DNA of 64,000 nt. It comes from Tubulanus polymorphus. Lineage: Eukaryota; Nemertea; Palaeonemertea; Tubulaniformes; Tubulanidae. Below the pieces are notes generated by a model that saw only the letters and a program-made list of their open reading frames with translations, made no database searches and was not told where the DNA came from. A program made the position numbers and the translations under genes. Where the stretch lies: contig NC_134032.1 in the NCBI RefSeq assembly GCF_964204645.1, positions 188,501 through 252,500 on the forward strand. Reading direction: 5' to 3'. Below, one piece after another: positions 1 to 9,896 of the stretch. Within the stretch, counting starts at the first letter, position 1, and every line of letters starts with the position of its first letter.

Positions 1-377
1 GTTGACAGACGTACATGATTAGGTTGACGAGTGGGCGTGGTGTCCCTGTAACCCTAGTTCTAATTACTCGGAGTGCGGACTTTTTCGAGAAAGTAATTTT
101 CCGTCGAAATCTCCTGATGCAAAAGGATTTACTTTTTTGTGAGATATTTTTCGCCAGATGCGGAATCCGGACTCAGAGTAATTAGAAACGAGGTATAATG
201 TTTGTTTATATCAATTTAGTTTAGTTTTGTTTGTTTTGGAGTAAATGAATATATTACCGGTATTTATTATCTGCGGTGATGAAGGTCGGAGGAGGTCTCG
301 TGATCAGAGATTTATTCATTCAGCAATAGAAAGTTGGGTTTTCATTACCATTTACCAGATTGTGTTGATGAAACTTC

Positions 378-490
378 TGGGACCAGTTTTAAAGACTGGT
401 ATTACCTTTAACCCGGGGGTAACTGAATTGATAATGAATTGAGTTAGCCCGCGGGTTTAAGGTAATACAAGTTTATAAAACTGGGCCCGG
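378..490. mobile_element. Small foldback (MITE-like) element
   Basis: The outer sequences are inverted: ACCAGTTTTAAAGACTGG with ATTACCTTTAACCCG on the left matches CGGGTTTAAGGTAAT with TATAAAACTGGGCCC on the right. The six-base direct repeat AACTTC lies immediately outside both ends (372-377 and 491-496), as expected of a target-site duplication. There is no coding capacity. It lies in what would be an intron just upstream of the exon at 628. Confidence 0.65.
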
Positions 491-627
491 AACTTCAATT
501 GATTGTCTATGATAAGAAATACTTCTGCGTGAACCCAACTTGCAGCTGGCTATTTACGATATTTCAGTATCGATATTTTTGATAGTTCAACCGTTTAATT
601 TTAATGTTCGGTCATTTTTGATTTCAG

Positions 628-719
628 GGACAAAAGAAGACGACATCAGTTTGCTGCCGGAAGCCGACCAGAATACGCTGTCCGACTCCGGGTTGAGGGC
701 TCGTTCAAAGAGAAAGTAG
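628..719 (+). CDS. Terminal coding exon of an unidentified gene (partial)
   Basis: A pyrimidine-rich tract ending in TTTCAG precedes an open stretch that starts in phase 2 (two bases, then ACA) and ends at TAG 717-719. It gives about 29 residues, acidic at the start (TKEDDISLLPEADQ) and basic at the end (SGLRARSKRK). The codon-like composition, acceptor and stop make it a plausible 3' terminal exon of a gene that begins left of the window. The family is not recognised. It could also be chance, because no second exon can be tied to it. Confidence 0.4.
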
Positions 720-2726
720 AACAGCAGACGCGCTGTGTGACCTAATTTCCATCGGACCGACTGGTGACCTAATTCCTCGACTTTAATACTCACGAGAAAT
801 CCCGTCAGATGTGTATCAAACTTCCCAGAAGAAGATGGGGTGAAGATGGCTGCTTCGTGGATTCCCCTTGTGATGTCATCGAATTCGATAACCGTAATGC
901 GGTTTGTTTTTGGAATGATGATGTCATAGGAGGAACGTTCACTTGCGCAAGATTATTCCAGGACAGTTTTCGAAAATTTGGCGTGCCGCGATTCGAATAG
1001 ATTATCACTGTCAACTCAGTAAGAATACAGTTATTTATTCAGTTCTGTTTGTAAAAGGTCAACATAGTTCAATGTGGTTTTAAAATATTTCGGGCTAGGG
1101 CTACGAACTGTTACGGACAATCAGTATTTATCGAAAGGAATACTGATTGGATTTGTAAAATGCGTACCGAGGAATGTGAAAGACAAGACTTACCCCACTT
1201 GATTAATCTAGTAGTTCATTTTCAATTCCTGAACTCATGAAGTGTGGACAATCACAGTCTGGAAGAATGTTGATATCATATATTATAGTATTGAATGTCT
1301 CACGGGTGCAGGGTCAGGTCAGCAGATCGATACCTGCTTAAGAATTCAACTATGTTTGTCGTGAAGCCTGAGTATAGCCCAAATTTGTGTTAGAACCTTG
1401 AATATAATGTAAAGTATTAAATGGGTCGTTTGTCTCAAAACAATGGAATTAGGTCACACATCTCATGGTCGTCAAAACATCATTCAGCTTTTGACCACTT
1501 GTCAGTGGAGAGACCTCGTTACAATAAAATTCAGCCCCAAATATGTACTAAAAATGAAACGTTGATAAGACTTCAGTGACATGCACGTAATAAGATTTCT
1601 TTCCTTTTTGATTGACATAAAACGCTTTCGTTAAGACTTAATTATTACGTCTTAACGAATGCATTTTCAGGTTATTGATAATATTCATCGGGAAATATCT
1701 ATTTTGGGGGAAATTGTTTGTAACGAGGTCTTAATCCAGTTTGGCGCATTTCAATCTTATAAAAGTTTGTCCATGTAACTGGTCGCCCCTAACGTCCCGA
1801 CCCCTCACTGTTGGAAAAATCTCTATACTTTTATCCAAGAAATTGTGAACGTTTGTCTGACTTATATCAAAATCTGGATCAATGATGGATAAAGATTCAA
1901 TCGAATTTAATGAGGTACTAGCGCTGCTACTGTGGCGAGTGTGGATCCACCAGGTGTCGCTAGTGTGCAGTAGGACATCAACTACCGCGGCAATAGAGGA
2001 TTCCGCTTGTGGCGAGTGTGGATCCACCAGGTGTCGCTAGTGCTCAGTAAGACAACAGTGGATTCCACTCATGGCAAGTGAGGATCCACCAGGTGTCACT
2101 AGAGGGTACTAGGTCTTCCGTACTTCAATATCTTCGAGATTATGTGTCAATGAAATTGTAGTCAATATTTGGATTCAGAAGATTTAAAAATCGAGTTCCA
2201 AGTTTCAACTTGAGCCTGAAAGCAACGCCATCTGGCTGTGAGCGCTGGTACCTCATTACGATATTTTAAGCGTAGTCTGTATTCGGCAGTATATAGATGT
2301 ATTGTTAAAGATGTTGTCTGGAATATTTCGTGGTATTGGGGATAATATAATATATTTCAATTTGGTTTTTGTGTAAACGGTTTTTTTTTTTTTAATTATT
2401 AATGATCGTCACTAATTATAGTGTATAATTACTAATCAAAGTATATGATGACTACTTCAGAAGATTCCCACGTGAACTGAATTGCGCAATCAAGATGCTT
2501 TTTATAGGTTCGGCTTATGTAAAGGTATTATTCAGCTTTGAACGTAAATTTGGACGTTTTTAAATCCTTTTTTATTCTGTTACATTCTCTATAGAGTTCG
2601 AATTCAATAGATATAAACATAGATTATTGTTATTATCATAATTATGTAGACATGTCCATAATGCATTTAAGTTAATACATAGTTTTATGACGTGTGAACC
2701 CAGTTCTACGGTTGGAGGTAGTAGAC
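720..2726. other. No recognisable gene; scattered short repeats
   Basis: Only short unsupported open frames occur here. Three imperfect copies of a segment containing GGATCCACCAGGTGTCGCTAG lie at about 1931-2103, and a relative of it appears at 15262-15320. Nothing else could be assigned. Confidence 0.6.
1931..2103. repeat. Three-copy short direct repeat
   Basis: Three copies share GTGGCGAGTGTGGATCCACC and CAGGTGTCGCTAGTG, beginning near 1931, 2009 and 2070. The third copy has several substitutions. Confidence 0.6.
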
Positions 2727-3236
2727 CCAACCCAGTCCGACACGGTGGGCTGCGGCCACAACTGTACCCAGTCCGACACGGTGGGCTGCGGCTGCAACTG
2801 GACCCAGTCCGACACGGTGGGCTGCAGCCACAACTGGACCCAGTCTGACACGGTGGGCTGCGGCCACAACTGGACCCAGTCCGACACGGTGGGTTGCAGC
2901 CACAACTGGACCCAGTCTGACACCGTGGGCTGCGGCCACAACTGTACCCAGTCCGACACGGTGGGCTGCGGCTGCAACTGTACCCAGTCCGACACGGTGG
3001 GCTGCGGCTGCAACTGGACCCAGTCTGACACGGTGGGCTGCGGCCTCAACTGTACCCAGTCCGACACGGTGGGCTGCGGCTGCAACTGTACCCAGTCCGA
3101 CACGGTGGCTGCGACCACAACTGGACCCAGTCTGACACGGTGGGCTGCGGCCACAACTGGACCCAGTCCGACACGGTGGGCTGCGGCCACAACTGGACCC
3201 AGTCCGACGCGGTGGGCTGCGGCCACAACTGTACAG
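2727..3236. repeat. 36-bp minisatellite
   Basis: About 14 copies of a 36-bp unit containing CCCAGTCCGACACGGTGGGC, followed by TGCGGCCACAACTG with variants. Because 36 is a multiple of three, three or more frames stay open. The + frame would give a 12-residue Cys-containing repeat (TQSDTVGCGHNC). No promoter, splice context or flanking exon supports translation. Confidence 0.9.
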
Positions 3237-3635
3237 CCCTAAACTTCATTATTCGTATCGACTACGTTGAGTAGAAACTCATTTGGCTTCCAATTTTAGA
3301 TTTAGCTTTTTAGTCACAAGTCACCTGCGATTCACTTCATTGCACCCGCAAATCATATTTATAGAATTATTGAGAATTATATATATTTTGTATTATAAGA
3401 AGTTAAGATATCTTATATTCGCATGCGAGATGTCATATTATGATAATGTATAGAGGTATTGATATTGAAATCATAGTTTGTCGACCAGTGCCGGAGACTC
3501 GCAAAATATACCGGTAGGGTATTCGCAAACTTCGACGGTCTTTCATGTAAATCATATAGTGTGTCCGGCCACCAATAGATGGTGTCGTAGGTGATGTCAT
3601 AGGTTGTTTGCGGTACATAACAACAAACAGATAAT

Positions 3636-3741
3636 CAGGTTTCGGTTTTATGGACCGGTATTATCTTTAACCCGGGGCTATCTCATTCGAGTTATCCCGG
3701 GCGTTGAAGATAACACGCGTCTATGAAAACCGGGCCCGGGG
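3636..3741. mobile_element. Small foldback (MITE-like) element
   Basis: The inverted ends CGGTTTTATGGACC and TCTATGAAAACCGGG, with an inner inverted pair around TATCTTTAACCCGGG and CCCGGGCGTTGAAGATA, form a foldback. The direct repeat GATAAT flanks it at 3630-3635 and 3742-3747. It is related in its termini to the element at 378-490. Confidence 0.6.
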
Positions 3742-4375
3742 GATAATTACAAACTTCGGGTTACGAAAATTCGGGAAAATATCCCGATAAGACTATTTGC
3801 AAGGGATTAGAAACGGACTATATTAAGGCTCGATTAACCCGGATGTACAAATGTACCCCGAAATTTGGACACAGGTTTTTTGTTGTTGAAAATGTCGTAT
3901 CATCAATAAATAGTCTAAATAGTCGTACTATGTTTATTATTCATACTTCATTAGAAAGTAATTCTCTCCAACATATTTGTGATGTCATCCCTTATACAAG
4001 GAAATAAAGCGAATCCTACAATTTATAAGAATATTCTTCTCTGATTATTGCTGCTTCATCTCCCCATCCATTCCTCATCCCTGGATGACTCAATGGTCAA
4101 CTTGTGACACGGGCTGACCGGTCGACCGGGCGACTGAGACACGATTTTAACACAGGTTTGAAAACCGCACTATCCTAGTGATGAAAATATTTATCACCGG
4201 GATAGTGATTTATCACCGGATAGGACTTATCGCCGCTTTGAAAATGCAGCCCTGAATGATGTCTATCTAGCCTAATATATCCAAAAATTCATGTTTGATT
4301 TTATTAACAAATAAAGATAAAAACCTTGCCTGCACTAGGGTAACTACGTTTTGTTCAGCGGGCCAACTGTTACCC

Positions 4376-5155
4376 TAGTTTTGGCCTGTTTGATAAACGC
4401 AGTAACCCTAGTGTTGGCCTGGTGAATAAACGTAGTAACCCTTGTGTTGGCCTGGTGAATAAACGCAGAAACCCTAGTGTTGGCCTGTTTGATAAACGCA
4501 GAAACCCTAGTTTTGGCCTGTTTGATAAACGCAGTAACCCTAGTGTTGGCCTGGTGAATAAACGCAGAAACCCTAGTGTTGGCCTGTTTAATAAACGCAG
4601 TAACCCTAGTGTTGGCCTGGTGAATAAACGCAGAAACCCTAGTGTTGGCCTAGTGAATAAACGCAGAAACCCTAGTGTTGGCCTGGTGAATAAACGCAGA
4701 AACCCTAGTGTTGGCCTGTTTAATAAACGCAGAAACCCTAGTGTTGGCCTGTTTAATAAACGCAGTAACCCTAGTGTTGGCCTGGTGAATAAACGCAGAA
4801 ACCCTAGTGTTGGCCTAGTGAATAAACGCAGAAACCCTAGTGTTGGCCTGGTGAATAAACGCAGAAACCCTAGTGTTGGCCTGTTTGATAAACGCAGAAA
4901 CCCTAGTTTTGGCCTGTTTGATAAACGCAGAAACCCTAGTTTTGGCCTGTTTGATAAACGCAGTAACCCTAGTGTTGGCCTGGTGAATAAACGCAGAAAC
5001 CCTAGTGTTGGCCTGTTTAATAAACGCAGTAACCCTAGTGTTGGCCTGGTGAATAAACGCAGAAACCCTAGTGTTGGCCTAGTGAATAAACGCAGAAACC
5101 CTAGTGTTGGCCTGGTGAATAAACGCAGAAACCCTAGTGTTGGCCTGTTACCACA
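4376..5155. repeat. 33-bp minisatellite with CCCTAG motif
   Basis: About 23 copies of a 33-bp unit, AACCCTAGTGTTGGCC followed by TGGTGAATAAACGCAG. Variants (GTTTGATAAA, GTTTAATAAA, TTTTGG) recur in blocks, which suggests growth by multi-unit duplication. Both strands have open frames only because the unit is divisible by three. Confidence 0.92.
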
Positions 5156-5195
5156 CTGAACAACCATATTCACAAACCGGAGCAGCCATCAGAAC

Positions 5196-5262
5196 TTAGC
5201 GGTCTAGTGGTTAGCGTGCTCGGCTGGCATGCTGGAGGTCGCAGGTTCGAGTCCTGCTAGGG
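5196..5262 (+). repeat. tRNA-derived SINE head or tRNA pseudogene
   Basis: A good A box (TAGTGGTTAGCG) and B box (GGTTCGAGTCC) lie at tRNA spacing, with a TGGCATGC-type anticodon region between them. The 5' and 3' ends do not form a seven-base acceptor stem, so a functional tRNA is unlikely. Short TTAGGG-like repeats follow. A tRNA-derived SINE is the best reading. Confidence 0.5.
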
Positions 5263-6218
5263 TTAGGGTTACGGTCGATCTAGGTTTAGGGTTAGTGCCT
5301 CAGGTTGGGGCTAATTTTTTGGCCCAGCGAGGTATTTGTAGTACGATGATCATCTGTTTGACTCGGGTTATTTTTTGGTCAATAGATTCTATACTTACTT
5401 ATATATTTTGAACACATATTTGCTTTATCTAGTGGAGGCCACTTTATTTAAAAGATACTTCGCTCAATACAGTAGTTTATTTCTAAATGAATAAAAGAGT
5501 TGGTGACATTATTCAATATATATATTTGCTCATGTGACTTTGGGGATTTTAGCTATTTTCAGCTTATTTAAGCAACGCGCTTAGCGAATAAAAGTTCACT
5601 TATATTCATGGACACAAAACCAATCTTAAACACAATATATTGATAATACACTAGCGAAATCGCTAAGATATGTAAAATGCCGTAACACTCGCTGTCAATC
5701 TGCGGGTTAACTATTATTCGAAATTAAATCTTTCATATTTCTGTTCAAATTAATCAGTTATCAACAGTAAGTAACGTTTAATGATAAATTAACATTATTT
5801 GAGACATTGAAATTAGATCAACTGAAACCGGTTTCTCCTCGATAAAACTTTTGACCCGCTTTACAAATTAAGCTGTCCCGGAATTGTTCAATATCGTAAC
5901 CAATATCTATAGATGCGCAGATCGGCTCGACGTCTCGTTTCCCTCGTCAGGTTCACTATTTCAAGGCTTACTATTGCATCGCGTCTATTATGTGTTCATC
6001 ACTTCGAAAGATGGTTTACTTGTCAACATTCTATCGAAGTCGACATCCAGGCCTATCAACTAAACCCCAAGAAAATCTTTTTTCAGCTATTGTTAATTTA
6101 CGAATAACCTTAACTCTACGGTAACACATTTCTGATAATATCAAGCAAGTCATATTCCTGAATGTATTTAGAAAAAAATATTTCTACAGTATCGGTCGAA
6201 GTGACGTTAGATCAATGG
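5263..6218. other. Intergenic, no gene seen
   Basis: AT-rich sequence with no convincing exon, RNA gene or repeat array. A 64-codon + frame at 5913-6107 has no supporting feature. Confidence 0.5.
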
Positions 6219-7169
6219 TTATTTCATAGCATTTCTACAGCGCATTTTCGTACAGAAATATTCACGAATTTCCCGCCCTAATAAAAGATATATATAGAAA
6301 TTTACGACATAATTGCATAATTCAAACTGCGCGAAAATGTCTAAAAGAAATTCACTGCGTTCAGTCGAGATCGGTATGAAAACAGTCACAGTGGATGGAA
6401 GCGTGAATACTAGAAATGAAAGTGAAACTGTTACGAGCATTATCGTCGTACGTTTTGATTTTGTAGTTTTCTGATCGGACGAAACTATTTTTGAACCCCT
6501 GAATAACTGAATAAATATAACAGAATTCGATAGAAAGATCAAAATCAAAGGCATGAAATAACCGTAGACTATGAATACCATGGACAGTATCGATTGGTCT
6601 GATAATTTGAAGTAGCATGCCGAAAATCGGTCTGAAAACTGCAGTAGTACCGCTGAAGGAATACCAGCTATGGAAAAATTCGTAATAAGAATAACTGCAA
6701 CGACGCATCGGGCGAATCTGGGTGTGCATATCAAACGAGCTGTGAACGGGAAGAGAACAACCGCCGCGCGTTCTAGAGATATCGCTACTAGTAACCAGGC
6801 ACTAGTGGATGGTGCAAGCGCCATTACAAATTCATAGATTTGACAACCGATCAGTGAATTCACTAGGAATATTTGACCGATGTTTTCATTCATGACAACA
6901 AACTGTAACACGGGCATCAGCGTTAAATTGGTGCAGTAAAAAAAATCACTAGCAGATAAAACGATGAGATAGTTAGCGTAAGATAAACCGCGGAATCTGC
7001 GACTTATCATTATCAGGAAAGTTGCCGAATTTCCGAATGCTCCTAACAGGAAGAGAATGAGCAGAATGACCAGTGAAGCGGTACGGTGCACACCAGACTT
7101 GTTCAACAGAGACATGAGGATGATGTAACTGTTATACGATCGACCGATCTGTATCCGAGTAGAATTCAT
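6219..7169 (-). CDS. Rhodopsin-like (class A) GPCR, orphan
   Basis: A single-exon frame of 316 codons with ATG at 7167-7169. It has seven hydrophobic segments at about residues 31-54, 66-90, 106-130, 152-176, 194-222, 241-264 and 276-298. Class A landmarks are visible: GN in helix 1 (46-47), LSASD in helix 2 (D75), Cys109 at the top of helix 3 and Cys185 in loop 2 as the probable disulfide pair. The helix 3 end reads ERA (133-135) instead of DRY. Helix 7 reads NFYIY instead of NPxxY, and no CWxP is seen in helix 6. N2 is a possible glycosylation site. Divergent invertebrate peptide or chemosensory receptors look like this, but the ligand cannot be inferred. The frame is complete and intact. 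Confidence 0.88.
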   Translation of the reverse strand: MNSTRIQIGRSYNSYIILMSLLNKSGVHRTASLVILLILFLLGAFGNSATFLIMISRRFRGLSYANYLIVLSASDFFYCTNLTLMPVLQFVVMNENIGQIFLVNSLIGCQIYEFVMALAPSTSAWLLVAISLERAAVVLFPFTARLICTPRFARCVVAVILITNFSIAGIPSAVLLQFSDRFSACYFKLSDQSILSMVFIVYGYFMPLILIFLSNSVIFIQLFRGSKIVSSDQKTTKSKRTTIMLVTVSLSFLVFTLPSTVTVFIPISTERSEFLLDIFAQFELCNYVVNFYIYLLLGREIREYFCTKMRCRNAMK

Positions 7170-7535
7170 TTCGCTTCGAATCTAGCAAGTTATGAGAAAT
7201 GATAACATTTAATGCGTATCAATTTTCTCATTTGCATTCACGAAAATGAATTGAAATGCCACATTTAATACGATCCAATTGTGTCAACTTATTGACAAAA
7301 TGAAATAGTCGACTCACATTTTCGTGAATTGACCAAAAATGCTACAGAAATCTACAGAAATATTAATAAAATCTTGTTTTGTGAAAGCTATGTTCATCAT
7401 TTCTTAGAGATGAATTCGCTATTATATAAAGTGACTGAATTAGATTTCAGGGGAAATATGCAGTGAGATGTCGAATTACACCAGTCCTATACGGATACTG
7501 GGAGAAACAGATGAAACCGATCAAAATCGAAACAT

Positions 7536-8705
7536 CAAGGAATACAGTATTCCTGAAGATGACTATTAGGATATAGTGGAAACGTTGAATAAACTACACT
7601 AGCTCAAGGAAACATTTCAGACTCTTTTTATTCTTAGTGTGCAGGGATTTTATATTATCTTTACAACACGGACTCAGAGTGTTTCATCAATGGTTATAAT
7701 GAGGACAACATCAGTATTCCTGAAGATGACTATTAGGATATAGTCGAAACGTTGAATAAACTACACTAGCTCAAGGAAACATTTCAGACTCTTTTTATTC
7801 TTAGTGTGCAGGGATTTTATATTATCTTTACAACACCAACTCAGAGTGTTTCATCAATGGTTATAATGACGACAACATCAGTATTCCTGAAGGTGACTAT
7901 TAGGATATAGTGGAAACGTTGAATAAACTACACTAGCTCAAGGAAACATTTCAGACTCTTTTTATTCTTAGTGTGCAGGGATTTTATATTATCTTTACAA
8001 CACCAACTCAGAGTGTTTCATCAATGGTTATAATGAGGACAACATCAGTATTCCTGAAGATGACTATTAGGATAAAGTCGAAACGTTGAATAAACTACAC
8101 TAGCTCAAGGAATACAGTATTCCTGAAGATGACTATTAGGATATAGTGGAAACGTTGAATAAACTAGACTAGCTCAAGGAAACATTATAGACTCTTTTTA
8201 TTCTTAGTGTGCAGGGATTTTATATTATCTTTACAACACGGACTCAGAGTGTTTCATCAATGGTTATAATGAGGACAACATCAGTATTCCTGAAGATGAC
8301 TATTAGGATATAGTGGAAACGTTGAATAAACTACACTAGCTCAAGGAAACATTTCAGACTCTTTTTATTCTTAGTGTGCAGGGATTTTATATTATCTTTA
8401 CAACACGGACTCAGAGTGTTTCATCAATGGTTATAATGAGGACAACATCAGTATTCCTGAAGATGACTATTAGGATATAGTGGAAACGTTGAATAAACTA
8501 CACTAGCTCAAGGAAACATTTCAGACTCTTTTTATTCTTAGTGTGCAGGGATCTTATATTATCTTTACAACACGGACTCAGAGTGTTTCATCAATGGTTA
8601 TAATGAGGACAACATCAGTATTCCTGAAGATGACTATTAGGATATAGTCGAAACGTTGAATAAACTACACTAGCTCAAGGAAACATTTCAGACTCTTTTT
8701 ATTTT
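7536..8705 (+). repeat. 167-bp satellite array A
   Basis: Eight copies of the core TGAAGATGACTATTAGGATA start at 7554, 7721, 7888, 8055, 8124, 8291, 8458 and 8625. The spacing is 167 bp except for one 69-bp short unit (8055 to 8124). Each full monomer contains the core hairpin (GACTAT/ATAGTC), GAAACGTTGAATAAAC, CTTTTTATTCTTAGTGTGC and GGGATTTTATATTATC. It lies upstream of the lectin gene's first coding exon. Confidence 0.95.
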
Positions 8706-9896
8706 TATTCCTACTGTTGGTGTTTTATATTTCTCAGTGGCTTACATGATTTAGAAATCACCCATTCAACTATAGGCGCGTGTGTACATATCAATGAAAA
8801 GAGCTCATTTTATTAATTTCTATCTAAAGTTAATCCCTATCAACACTTAATACATTGCACCTGCTTAGCGGAATCGATATTCATCTGTCAAGAATCGATA
8901 TTTATACTTAACACCTTTTCACAGCTTGACAGCTACAAAATCATCCGATATATTTTCAATATCTACTTCGCACTCAATCGAAGCAGATTAACAGATTTGT
9001 CGATCTCCAAAGTTTGTCTATTCTGAATCTTTCTCTGATTATCGCGGTAAGTTTTATTTCATCTATTTCGGTTTTCTTTGCCGCCCCAACTTTTACAGAA
9101 ACATATACAGAAACGCGATTGTCGCCGGTGCTAGGACTTACGGTTGAATGTCCAAGCAAAAGATGAAAATGCTCGCAACACTCCTCTGTTTAACTAGATA
9201 TATTCACAATTACGCTCTATACCTTGTTTGATTTTACAAACAACATTTTGGTGATGGAATCATGTAAATTGCTGAAGGCAGGTTATGAACCTCCATAATC
9301 TATCATTGAATCGTAAATCTAAGTTTCCACAATTTTCGTTGCTATCCTAATGCGTGGGACCGAATATTTCTTATCCTATAGGTTAGAAATCGAAGTGACA
9401 TTTCAACGCGGTTAAACTCGATTAAATGAATCCCTAATATACTTATGATTAGGAAAACAAACTTCAATATAATTGTTTTAAAATAATGCAATAATCGATT
9501 ATAACCTAATGATTAGGTTGAAATGTTTTCTCCATTGCATGTCCATTTGACAACATATTCTATGATTTATCGAAAGTGATTTTCATCGGAGATTTTGGAA
9601 AATAGACTTTTTCATCGAAAAATTCCTAATTCTTTTCACGTACCCAGATGCTTCCTTAGATTAAGGATATTTTGATAAGTCATTAACTTTTTTGTGGGAT
9701 CATCAGCCCCACCAAAACCCAGACCTGGTTCCACGGTTGGCGATGGGATCAGTTAAACTTGTTCCTGAACTGTGGGATGGGATTCAGCGAGTCCTGAACC
9801 GACAACTCATCTATTCTGCAGTTTCCCCTCTCGGACAAAGTTCCTGTATTATTTTCGGTTTGTTAATGATTTTCAGAGATTGAAGGGTTGAATGAT
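8706..9896. other. Upstream region of the lectin gene, no gene seen
   Basis: AT-rich, with no convincing coding exon. A TGATTTTCAG acceptor-like site lies near 9867-9876, about 20 bases before the lectin ATG. The start codon is therefore probably in the second transcribed exon, and a 5' UTR exon should lie further upstream. Confidence 0.4.

Noticed and set aside
4376-5155. CRISPR array
   Set aside because: Units abut with no unique spacers, and the genome is clearly eukaryotic. The same applies to the other tandem arrays here.
4370-5173. Open frames of 267 and 245 codons on opposite strands
   Set aside because: A 33-bp tandem repeat keeps both strands open. No start context, introns or domain.
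5196-5262. Functional tRNA gene
   Set aside because: Box A and B are good, but the acceptor stem does not pair, so it is listed as a tRNA-derived repeat.
7536-8705. A working hammerhead ribozyme in each 167-bp monomer
   Set aside because: The CUGANGA and GAAA blocks are present, but there is an extra base before stem II and no clear stem III or cleavage triplet. Kept only as a hypothesis in the findings.
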